From: Nitrospira sp.
GTDB taxonomy: Bacteria; Nitrospirota; Nitrospiria; Nitrospirales; Nitrospiraceae
NCBI GenBank assembly: GCA_024998565.1
Contig: JACOEM010000008.1
Location: forward strand, 124,001 to 188,000
Length of the DNA: 64,000 nt
Reading direction: 5' to 3'
Positions within the stretch are counted from its first letter, which is position 1. Each line of letters opens with the position of its first letter. Shown piece after piece: positions 1-6,853 of the stretch. Position numbers and translations under genes: made by a program. Below the pieces are notes generated by a model that saw only the letters and a program-made list of their open reading frames with translations, did no database searches and was not told where the DNA came from.

Positions 1-353
1 GACAGATGTGTCAGCAGGAGCGGCAGTTCTACATTCTCCGAGGCGGTGAGCACCGGAATGAGATTGTACGATTGGAACACGTAGCCGATGTGCCGCGCCC
101 GCCATCGCGCCATGTCGCCTTCCGAAAGATCGTCGAGTCGTGTGCCGGCCACGACGACCGACCCGCTGGTCGGCCGATCGATCCCCGCCATCACATTGAG
201 CAAAGTACTTTTCCCGGACCCCGAGGGCCCCATGATGGCGAGGAACGTTCCCGCGGGAATCGTGAAGGAGAGATCGCGCAACACGGACACGTCCGTGCCT
301 GCCCGCGAATAGGTTTTCGAGATCCGTTGGAGCGTAACGACGGGATCGTACAC
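1..353 (-). CDS. ABC transporter ATP-binding protein, MacB/LolD type (partial, N-terminal end)
   Basis: Only the first ~117 residues are inside the window; the gene runs off the left edge. The reading frame starts at a GTG 9 bases after the stop of the adaptor gene, giving V-Y-D-P-V-V-T-L-Q-R. Walker A is visible as GPSGSGKST at residues 42-50, and a Q-loop segment (YVFQSYNLIP) follows around residue 95. The short leader, the loop spacing and the coupling to a periplasmic adaptor match the MacB/LolD group, whose ATPases drive a FtsX-like permease; that permease would lie to the left, outside the window. The role, tripartite efflux or lipoprotein/peptide export from the inner membrane, is inferred from the neighbours. 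Cytoplasmic ATPase; substrate unknown. Confidence 0.88.
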   Translation of the reverse strand, partial: MYDPVVTLQRISKTYSRAGTDVSVLRDLSFTIPAGTFLAIMGPSGSGKSTLLNVMAGIDRPTSGSVVVAGTRLDDLSEGDMARWRARHIGYVFQSYNLIPVLTASENVELPLLLTHL

Positions 354-362
354 GGTGCAGCC

Positions 363-1637
363 TTACAATGTCCGCCGCCGGATGGTCACCGAGGCACCGG
401 TCCGCAGATCGGCGGGCGGCGCCACGACGACCTCATCGGCCTGAGTCAACAGGCCGTGAACGGCTTGTATCGGCCCCGACGTCGAGACGGCCTCCACCAC
501 GCGTTCCGTCACCACCGCGTCTTTGACGACGAATACGATCTGACGGCCATCGCGACTCACGACGGCCGTCGGGGGAACGCCCCAGGATTCTCTGTCCTCC
601 TCGACCGATCCGGGCTTCGGCCCGAACGTCACTTTTGCGCTGAGTTCGGCGCGGACCCGTTCATCCAATTCGAGGAATCGCACCCGCGTCAGAATCGTCG
701 CCTTGGCCCGATCGGCAATGGGCATCACCTGGACCACTTCGCCGCGATACCGGTGTCCCGGAACGGAATCCAACTGAATCTCGGCGGACTGCCCGGCCTG
801 GACGCGGTGGATCATGGCTTCCGACACCTCGGCATCGACCATCACGGACGCGGGATCGACGATGGTGACGACGGAGCCGCCGGAACGGACCGACGCGGTC
901 ATCGGAGAGACGACTTCGCCCAGTTCCGCCAGTTTCTTCACGACAATCCCGTCGAAGGGCGCGCGGATGTTCGTATTTTCAAGCTGAACCTCGGCCGCTT
1001 TCCGTTCTGCGTCCGCCGCCATCACGGACGCTTCGGCCGATCGGACCGCTGCGGCCGCGCGCCGGACTCGCGCCCCGGCGATATCGTATTCCGATTTGGT
1101 GATGAACGATTTCTCCAACAGCATCTTCACCCGTTCGAAGTGGAGCGTGGCGTCTTCCAGTTCCGGCTTCGCCGCACCCAGCTGCGCCCGCGCCACGTTG
1201 AGCTTCGCCACCATCTGCTGCAACAGCGCATCGATATCCGAATGTTCGAGCCGCGCAATGATCTGGCCTTCCTTCACCGGGTCGCCGACCTTGACCCCGA
1301 GATACTCCAGCCGGCCCGTGCCTTTGGAAGCGATCAACGCCTGGCGCTGCGCGACGACGTAGCCTGTGGCGGCGAGCCCTGAGACGCCGCCTGCCGGCAT
1401 GCGCACCACCGGGGTCACCTCCACCGTGTCACCGGAGCCGGTGAGGCCTGATTTCCAGGCCAGAAACGCGCCGCCCGTCACCAGGATCAGCAGCAGGAGC
1501 CACAGCCACCACCGGCCCCGCCCGGTGCGCCGGGGCAGATGCGGTTCAGTTCGCCGGATGGCCAACCCGTCCAAGTCCGCGTCATGAATACTGGGCGTCC
1601 TCGGTTCCGGTTGTTCTATCGTCGGGTGTGCAGACAC
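363..1637 (-). CDS. Periplasmic adaptor (membrane fusion) protein of a MacA/HlyD-type efflux system
   Basis: A 424-residue protein with a short cytoplasmic N-terminus, one membrane anchor (about residues 43-61, WWLWLLLLILVTGG) and a periplasmic region. A biotinyl-lipoyl-like half (KGTGRLEYLGVKVGDPVKEGQIIARLEHSD) is followed by an alpha-helical hairpin rich in Ala/Arg/Glu (about 115-215), the second lipoyl half (NTNIRAPFDGIVVKKLAELGEVVSP) and beta-barrel/membrane-proximal domains. This order is that of the HlyD/MacA adaptor family, which bridges an inner-membrane pump to an outer-membrane channel. The downstream ATPase starts 9 bases after its stop, so the two are co-transcribed. It lies in the same leftward unit as the PepSY protein and small protein upstream, which suggests export coupled to metal or siderophore handling; the substrate cannot be read from the sequence. 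Confidence 0.88.
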   Translation of the reverse strand: MSAHPTIEQPEPRTPSIHDADLDGLAIRRTEPHLPRRTGRGRWWLWLLLLILVTGGAFLAWKSGLTGSGDTVEVTPVVRMPAGGVSGLAATGYVVAQRQALIASKGTGRLEYLGVKVGDPVKEGQIIARLEHSDIDALLQQMVAKLNVARAQLGAAKPELEDATLHFERVKMLLEKSFITKSEYDIAGARVRRAAAAVRSAEASVMAADAERKAAEVQLENTNIRAPFDGIVVKKLAELGEVVSPMTASVRSGGSVVTIVDPASVMVDAEVSEAMIHRVQAGQSAEIQLDSVPGHRYRGEVVQVMPIADRAKATILTRVRFLELDERVRAELSAKVTFGPKPGSVEEDRESWGVPPTAVVSRDGRQIVFVVKDAVVTERVVEAVSTSGPIQAVHGLLTQADEVVVAPPADLRTGASVTIRRRTL

Positions 1638-1702
1638 AAGACCTCCATTATCAGGCGGCTGAGAGTCTACCGCAGAGAAACGTCACTCCGCACACGCCCC
1701 CT

Positions 1703-2920
1703 TCAGGCCGGACGCATGCGGCGTGCTCGCCGCTTTCGCCACCACATCAGGACTCCGGTCCCATAGATGACCGGACAGGCCAATCCGCTCAGACAGACCA
1801 TCAGTCGACCGGGCCATCCGAATGCCTGGCCGGAATGTAGCGGCCATTGCCAGTCGGCAAACGTCTCCCCGGCGCTTCGCCGGGTGGCGGGATCCCGCAC
1901 ATCCAGAATGGCGCCGCTGTACTGATCGATACTCACGGTTCGTTCAGACCAGAAAAGACTGAGGCCCGGCACCTCCTTCCGGCCCACCAGATAGATGCCC
2001 GCCGAATCCTCCGGCATCACGAGACTATTCAGCACCCCTTCAGGGTAACGAGCCGTCGCAATCGCCAGCGCCTGCGCGGGAGTGATCGATTGACGGCCTT
2101 CAAGGGAAATGGACACCGGAGCCTGCTCCGGTCCGCGGGTGGCAGGAGACAAGAGCCGGACCACCCACACGAACGGATCGTTCCAGTTCATCCAGATGCC
2201 CGAGAGCAAGACTGCACCGAGCACAAGACCGGTGTAGAGGGAGAAGGTCTTGTGCAGGTCGAAATTCAGGCGGACCGGAGTGCTGGGCCATCTCAAAGCG
2301 AAGGCCTGCCGCCACTGGCCGGTGAGCGGCCACCAGACCATCACTCCGCTGATCAACGACAGCAGCAAGAGTAATGCGCCCACGGCAACGATTATCAGCC
2401 CGTTCTCGCCCAGAAACAGCGCAAAATGAAGCTGAAAAACGACGTCCATCAGATAGTGCGGCACCCACTCATCGGCGCCGTAACTGCGGACGCCCGTCAC
2501 AACGGCCCGGTAAGGATCGACATAGATTCGTTGCCAGGCTTTCGACGGATGCTCGGCATAGATCGCAAACACACCGGTACGATTCCGGGGGCCGTATAAC
2601 TGCACGATCCGGCTCCCCGCGGTCGCCGCCTGCTGAGCCGCAGTCACAATGTCCTGCAGCGGACGAGCGGGAGCAGCCCCCGGCGACGGCACAGACACCG
2701 TCAGCAGGGCTGGATTCAGCCACTCATCGATCTCCTGGAAAAATACGAGGATACTGCCGGTCACGCCGAACACCACCAGCAAGGTCCCCACGGATAATCC
2801 CAAGTAGAGGTGCACCTGCACCCACCACGTGCGCCACACATATTTCCAGACAGGTCGCGCCTGCGTCTTCCCGGCCTGGTCTCCTGCCAGGGACGCCGGT
2901 GCGGCGATCTCTTGCGACAT
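1703..2920 (-). CDS. PepSY-associated transmembrane protein, candidate siderophore/iron reductase
   Basis: A 405-residue integral membrane protein, starting at the ATG preceded by GGAG at 8 bases; an upstream in-frame start lacks a ribosome site. Four or more long hydrophobic helices are evident: WVQVHLYLGLSVGTLLVVFGVTGSILVFF near the start, one after LHFALFLGENG, one after LHKTFSLYTG, and a C-terminal one after PLHSGQAFGWPG ending in a basic tail. A large periplasmic PepSY-like region lies after the first helix. The repeated His at helix starts (VHLYLG, LHFALF, LHKTFS, LHSGQA) are plausible haem ligands; family members such as Pseudomonas FoxB are inner-membrane di-haem proteins that reduce ferric siderophores. 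Here it follows a small Cys/His protein in the last repeat of the receptor array, which supports an iron-uptake role. Substrate unknown. Confidence 0.85.
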   Translation of the reverse strand: MSQEIAAPASLAGDQAGKTQARPVWKYVWRTWWVQVHLYLGLSVGTLLVVFGVTGSILVFFQEIDEWLNPALLTVSVPSPGAAPARPLQDIVTAAQQAATAGSRIVQLYGPRNRTGVFAIYAEHPSKAWQRIYVDPYRAVVTGVRSYGADEWVPHYLMDVVFQLHFALFLGENGLIIVAVGALLLLLSLISGVMVWWPLTGQWRQAFALRWPSTPVRLNFDLHKTFSLYTGLVLGAVLLSGIWMNWNDPFVWVVRLLSPATRGPEQAPVSISLEGRQSITPAQALAIATARYPEGVLNSLVMPEDSAGIYLVGRKEVPGLSLFWSERTVSIDQYSGAILDVRDPATRRSAGETFADWQWPLHSGQAFGWPGRLMVCLSGLACPVIYGTGVLMWWRKRRARRMRPA

Positions 2921-3102
2921 TGTTACTACTCCAACGAATCGAGCCGGAATGCGCCGCGAGGTTCCTGACACCGCCACGCGTCCACGCCCCGCCGACCCCG
3001 CAAGGAACGAGGTTGACGACAGTGAAACGACCCGGCACAGGACCGCAAGAAATGCGACCCGAGCCGGATTGGCGACGGTCCAAGAGCGTTGCGTAACTGA
3101 AA

Positions 3103-3501
3103 TCAGGCGATGACAGGAGGGGGGCTACGGCCATGGGCCGCAATCAGCAGTCGGTTTCCATAGGACACCACGAGGAGCAACAGGGGAACAAACAGCGAGA
3201 CCACGACCGGCAGCAGAGGAACATCGGGCAGGATGAACGCCGTGTCATCCTGCGTGACGGTGCAGGCCCAGTTGATGAGGGGACCGGCCTCGACCCGGCC
3301 ATGGTGGCACGGATTCAGGTCTCCCCCGGCGTGGAGGTGAAAGCTGCGGCTGGTCGGCTTCTCGAAATCGGTAAAACAGGTCACACACACAAACCCGGCC
3401 GCCAATCGGATGGCAACCAGGAGACAGGCAAGTAAAAAGAGCAGCGACGGAGTTCGTCCCGTTCTCCCACGGAGGGACATGAGCCGGAAGATGTCGTTCA
3501 C
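3103..3501 (-). CDS. Small Cys/His-rich membrane protein, subfamily A, copy 1
   Basis: A 132-residue protein (GTG start) that I do not recognise with certainty; it resembles small DUF2946-like proteins found beside TonB receptors. It has an N-terminal hydrophobic helix (about 19-38), then C39xxC42, HLH at 55-57, a CHHG at 65-68, Cys80 in NWACTVTQDD, a second hydrophobic helix (about 93-113) and the tail AAHGRSPPPVIA. Three close paralogues (6244-6633, 9451-9846, 12711-13121) keep most of these residues. The pattern suggests a metal- or thiol-active loop between two membrane helices. A 31-bp conserved site lies 55 bases upstream and the PepSY gene follows, so it is the first gene of the small protein-PepSY-adaptor-ATPase unit. 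Function is unknown; a chaperone or sensor role for a metal is a guess. Confidence 0.75.
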   Translation of the reverse strand: MNDIFRLMSLRGRTGRTPSLLFLLACLLVAIRLAAGFVCVTCFTDFEKPTSRSFHLHAGGDLNPCHHGRVEAGPLINWACTVTQDDTAFILPDVPLLPVVVSLFVPLLLLVVSYGNRLLIAAHGRSPPPVIA

Positions 3502-3556
3502 CCGATGAACCCCATATAGTTACAGGACTCTTACCATACGAAACTCCGATCCACAT

Positions 3557-3587
3557 GTCTACCACTCGATGCTCATGGTTGCTACAG
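3557..3587 (-). promoter_or_regulatory. 31-bp conserved upstream site, copy 1
   Basis: GTCTAC and CTACAG separated by exactly 19 bases, read on the plus strand. Read leftward, a TGTAGC-like element and a GTAGAC-like element are 18 bases apart, as in a promoter, with a TGAGCA core between. It ends 55 bases before the GTG of small protein copy 1. Same length and layout as five other copies in the window. Promoter versus operator is not decided by the sequence. Confidence 0.7.
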
Positions 3588-3614
3588 TCCGCACCGCGAT
3601 TTCGCGGTGCAGAC
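3587..3614 (-). terminator. Hairpin after receptor 1 (terminator-like)
   Basis: Perfect 9-bp stem GCACCGCGA / TCGCGGTGC with a TT loop, plus three more outer pairs after one mismatch. It lies between the stop of the receptor at 3705 and the 31-bp site of the next unit, abutting that site. No T-run follows, so a factor-dependent or purely structural role remains possible. Near-identical hairpins occur at 6726 and 9931. Confidence 0.55.
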
Positions 3615-3656
3615 GGCATTCCTCGCCGGCAGCACGTGGAACGTCTTTTCCTCCGC

Positions 3657-3702
3657 ACGTTTCACGTTTTACGTTTCATTTTTCACCTTTCACGCTTCAC
3701 GC
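3657..3702. repeat. TTTCACG-type short-repeat array
   Basis: Degenerate 7-9 base units (TTTCACG, TTTTACG, TTTCACC, TTCACG) run together up to the stop codon of the receptor gene. Similar arrays occur in at least eight other gaps in the window. No coding potential. Confidence 0.65.
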
Positions 3703-3704
3703 CG

Positions 3705-6077
3705 TCAGAACTCCATCCGGATCGACCCCATGAAGAAACGCGGGGTGCCGAACATGGCAGAGTTGAAACCATCGCTCCCCGCGAAATGGTTCGTGTCGAA
3801 AAGGTTGTTGACGTTCAGTTGCGCGGTGAGCCGCGTCATCCCGACATGCCACTGGTAGCTGGCCATCAGGTTGGCCGTCACGTACCCGGGCAACTGAAAG
3901 GTATTGGCGATATCGCCTTGCCGTTCGCCCACCGCCACCACACCGCCGCCGACTTTCAAGCCACGCAACGCCTCGTCTTGAAACTCGTAGGTGCTCCAGA
4001 TGCTGCCGGAATCCTTGGCCGCCAGGAAGAGCCGATTGCCCGTGCCGCCGGCAGTCGGATTACCGGCACCGTCATCCGCCACATCGTGGGTAATCTTGGC
4101 AAATGGAAGGTACGAATAGGCGGCGATCACCTGCCAGCCGGGCAGGATCTCGCCCGTGATGTCCAGTTCGATGCCACGCGTTTGCGCCTCGCCGACCGGC
4201 CGCAAGCGCAACAGGTTCGTCGCGTCCGGAACCGCGATATTCTGCTTTGTCAGGTCAAAATAGGCGGCCGTCATGCGGAGGCGGCCGTCCCAGAATTCAG
4301 TTTTGACGCCGGCCTCCCACTGCTGCCCGCTTTGAGGTCGCATCTTGACCCCATCCGTTCGGAAAAAGACATTGGAGGGCCCTAAGCTCTGCGTATAACT
4401 TCCGTAGAGCGAGAGCCAGGACAGGGGCTGCCACAGCAACCCGCCGCGCGGGCTCAAGCGGTCTTCCGCATAGGTGGTCACGCCCAGCTGATTGTCCCTC
4501 CCCAACGCATAGTCGTATCGCGCCCCGGCCAGCAGATGCAGGTGATAGGGTAATTCGATCTGATCCTGCAGATACAGGCCGTGCCAGGTCTCCGCATTGC
4601 TGCCGTTGAAGGAGCCTTGATCGAAGACCGGCGCCGGATTGCTGAAGGTGGGCGCAAAGATGTTGAAGGGCGGAGCGGGCACCGCATTGTCGCCGGCGAA
4701 CTTATTGAGAATATAGAAGAGGTCATAGCCGGCGAGGAGCGTATGCCTGGCGACTCCGGTGTTCAGGTGTCCGGTGAGGTTGAACGTCGCCTGGTAGTTC
4801 CGCTGTGTACTGGGTCCATTGAAATAAAACCGTTCGAGGTCGCCGTTGGCCTGCGCGAAGTTGAAGAACAGATTATTATCGACTGCCGTTTTCAGATGTG
4901 TGTACGAGAGGCGGAGACTGGCCTCCCAATCGGCACTCAATCGATGAGTTCCGTGAAGGCCGGCAAAATAGCGATCGCCCAGATTCTGGTTGAATCCAGG
5001 ATCGATGACGGTATCATGGCGCCCGATCGGAGCCGGACGATTCCCGATCACCGGCGTGCCGAATTCCCGCGTCCGGTCGAAGTGTAGATATTCCAACTCG
5101 GCGGTGATCTGCGTCCGTGGGCTGATATTCCACTTCAGCACCGGCGCCACAAACAGGTTATCTTCCTTCATGAACCGCCGAAACGAGCCAGAGTCCTCGT
5201 AGGACACATTCACACGATAGAGCAGCGTGTCGTCCTTGGTCAGCGGCCCGGTCGCATCGGCCGTGGTGCGGTAGAAATTGTAGGAACCGAATTGTTGCTG
5301 AACGGAGTAATAGGGAGTCGCCAGCGGCTGTTTCGTCACGATGTTGACGATGCCGCCCGGCTCCGACCGTCCATACAGAATGGCCCCGGGCCCCTTGAGC
5401 ACCTCGACCCGCTCCACATTGGCCATCTCGCGTTTGCCTTGCCCGTTGTTTCCCCCTCCTAACACCCCATTGCGATAGGTACGATCGACGTTGAACCCGC
5501 GAATCACGAACGAGTCGGACGTGTCGCCGTTGGCGCCGCGTTGCACGATGACGCCGCTGACGTTTTGCACGGCCGTCTCCAATCGGACCGCTTGTTGATC
5601 TCGAATGACTTGCTGCGGCACCACCTGGACAGAGAAGGGCGTCTGCATGATCGGCGTATCGGTCTTCGTAGCGGTGTTGGCCTGCGACACCTTGTACGCC
5701 TCGCTCTGTGCAAGCACCAGGACCGGTTTGACATCGACGACCGGCACCTCTGCCTGAGCGGATGGGGTGCCTGACGTTTCCACAGGAGTCCTGGCCATGG
5801 GCGGCGCAGGTAACGGAACGACCGGTACCGGTGCCGGCTCGGATCGAGCGGCCTCTCGATCCACTCGTTCCTGAGCAGGCTCGGCCTCTGTGGGAACCTG
5901 CGTACTCTGACTCCCCTGCGTCGGCACCGGCTTGTGCGGCCCGATACAGGCCGTAAAGGCCATGAGACAGAACAGCATGAGCAGAAACCTACTGGCGACG
6001 CGCCCGTTCCCGACGTATACCTTCGTGTCCGGACGGGTTCGATCACTCTGAATTCCTGGTAAGACTTCGAACGACAT
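3705..6077 (-). CDS. TonB-dependent siderophore receptor with lipobox, paralogue 1
   Basis: A 790-residue FhuA/FoxA-like receptor. The ATG at 6077 follows GGGAGAGGGAG; an open frame extends upstream but is arginine-rich and has no start signal. The leader ends FCLMAFTAC, with Cys44 in a lipobox context, followed by IGPHKPVPTQ and about 75 Pro/Ala/Glu-rich residues, then VPVVDVKPV, a likely TonB-box region. The plug is clear (TDTPIMQTPFSVQVVPQQV, VIRGFNVDRTYRNG, VERVEVLKGPGAILYGRSEPGGIVN), followed by a 22-strand-type barrel ending in GSIRMEF with the C-terminal Phe used for barrel insertion. It imports a ferric siderophore or similar chelate across the outer membrane, powered by TonB-ExbBD. 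It follows small protein copy 2 in the same unit. Ligand unknown. Confidence 0.93.
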   Translation of the reverse strand: MSFEVLPGIQSDRTRPDTKVYVGNGRVASRFLLMLFCLMAFTACIGPHKPVPTQGSQSTQVPTEAEPAQERVDREAARSEPAPVPVVPLPAPPMARTPVETSGTPSAQAEVPVVDVKPVLVLAQSEAYKVSQANTATKTDTPIMQTPFSVQVVPQQVIRDQQAVRLETAVQNVSGVIVQRGANGDTSDSFVIRGFNVDRTYRNGVLGGGNNGQGKREMANVERVEVLKGPGAILYGRSEPGGIVNIVTKQPLATPYYSVQQQFGSYNFYRTTADATGPLTKDDTLLYRVNVSYEDSGSFRRFMKEDNLFVAPVLKWNISPRTQITAELEYLHFDRTREFGTPVIGNRPAPIGRHDTVIDPGFNQNLGDRYFAGLHGTHRLSADWEASLRLSYTHLKTAVDNNLFFNFAQANGDLERFYFNGPSTQRNYQATFNLTGHLNTGVARHTLLAGYDLFYILNKFAGDNAVPAPPFNIFAPTFSNPAPVFDQGSFNGSNAETWHGLYLQDQIELPYHLHLLAGARYDYALGRDNQLGVTTYAEDRLSPRGGLLWQPLSWLSLYGSYTQSLGPSNVFFRTDGVKMRPQSGQQWEAGVKTEFWDGRLRMTAAYFDLTKQNIAVPDATNLLRLRPVGEAQTRGIELDITGEILPGWQVIAAYSYLPFAKITHDVADDGAGNPTAGGTGNRLFLAAKDSGSIWSTYEFQDEALRGLKVGGGVVAVGERQGDIANTFQLPGYVTANLMASYQWHVGMTRLTAQLNVNNLFDTNHFAGSDGFNSAMFGTPRFFMGSIRMEF

Positions 6078-6243
6078 GACTCCCTCTCCCGCGCGCACCT
6101 GCCTTGGGCGCGCACAATCTGGCTGAGAGCCGGTAGCCGCGCGTGAACCGCCCCTGGCCTGTCGCCACCGGGCACTGCGCGCAAGCGAGATCGGATCGCG
6201 CGGGCGACCGGCTCGTGAATGTTCACCGACTGTCAGATTGACG

Positions 6244-6633
6244 TTACGGGCGCGGGACGGGAGGACTGCGGCCATGGGCCGCAATCAGCGAGAAACTACG
6301 GCAGGAAATCAGTAAGAAGACGAGCGGGGCAAACCACGAGACCAGAGGCGGCAGACGAGGGATCTCCGGAAGCGTAAACCCCGGCTCGTCTTGAGATGCC
6401 TCACAGCCCCATGCCGCCCAGGGATCGGGGGGAACCTGACCATGGTGGCAGCGATCGTGATCGCCCCCGCTATGGAGATAAAAGGAACGTGTCTGGGGTT
6501 TTTCCCAATCGAGATAACATGCGGCATGGATGACGCCCGCCGCCAATCGAATCCCGATCAGGAGCGAGGCGAGCAGTACCACCGCGCGTGACGCCTGCGC
6601 GGACCGTCGATGAGAGTGCAGATGGCGGAGCAT
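6244..6633 (-). CDS. Small Cys/His-rich membrane protein, subfamily A, copy 2
   Basis: A 129-residue paralogue of the protein at 3103-3501. It has an N-terminal helix (AVVLLASLLIGIRLAAGV), HAAC in place of the CxxC seen in the other copies, YLHSGG, RCHHGQV, WGCEASQDE, a second helix (PLVSWFAPLVFLLIS) and the tail AAHGRSPPVPRP. Loss of the first Cys of the CxxC pair shows that this position is not strictly required. The ATG at 6633 gives a short basic leader. The gene sits between the 31-bp site (63 bases upstream) and the receptor at 3705-6077, 166 bases downstream, so it appears to be the first gene of a two-gene unit. Function unknown. Confidence 0.75.
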   Translation of the reverse strand: MLRHLHSHRRSAQASRAVVLLASLLIGIRLAAGVIHAACYLDWEKPQTRSFYLHSGGDHDRCHHGQVPPDPWAAWGCEASQDEPGFTLPEIPRLPPLVSWFAPLVFLLISCRSFSLIAAHGRSPPVPRP

Positions 6634-6696
6634 GTCGCCTGAGACCTCACCCTTTCCGTAAGAACTCCGGCACTATATGAACGGGCCGGGCGACCT

Positions 6697-6727
6697 GTCT
6701 ACGGATGCCTGCTCATGGATGCTACAG
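6697..6727 (-). promoter_or_regulatory. 31-bp conserved upstream site, copy 2
   Basis: GTCTAC-N19-CTACAG layout with GATGC near both ends and TGCTCA in the middle; it ends 63 bases before the ATG of small protein copy 2. Candidate promoter or operator for the small protein-receptor pair. Confidence 0.72.
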
Positions 6728-6755
6728 TCCGCACCGCGATTTCGCGGTGCGGACT
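6726..6755 (-). terminator. Hairpin after receptor 2 (terminator-like)
   Basis: Perfect 14-bp stem AGTCCGCACCGCGA / TCGCGGTGCGGACT with a TT loop. It overlaps the last bases of the 31-bp site, so the end of one unit and the start of the next are fused in one block. No T-run. Confidence 0.6.
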
Positions 6756-6775
6756 GGGTTCTCCGCCGACGACTC

Positions 6776-6850
6776 GTGAAACGTAAGACGTGAAAGATAA
6801 CTCGTTCGACGTGTTCTCTTCATTTCACGTTCATCGTTTCACCTTTCACG
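6776..6850. repeat. Inverted TTTCACG-type short-repeat array
   Basis: The left arm has GTGAAACG/GTAAGACG/GTGAAAG units and the right arm has TTTCACG/TTTCACC units, so the array can fold back on itself. It ends four bases before the stop codon of receptor 2. Confidence 0.6.
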
Positions 6851-6853
6851 CCT

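Noticed and set aside
6078-6284. N-terminal extension of receptor 1 up to 6284, giving 859 residues
   Set aside because: Arg-rich, TTG start without ribosome site; the ATG at 6077 has GGAGAGGGAG and a signal/lipobox leader like receptors 2 and 3.
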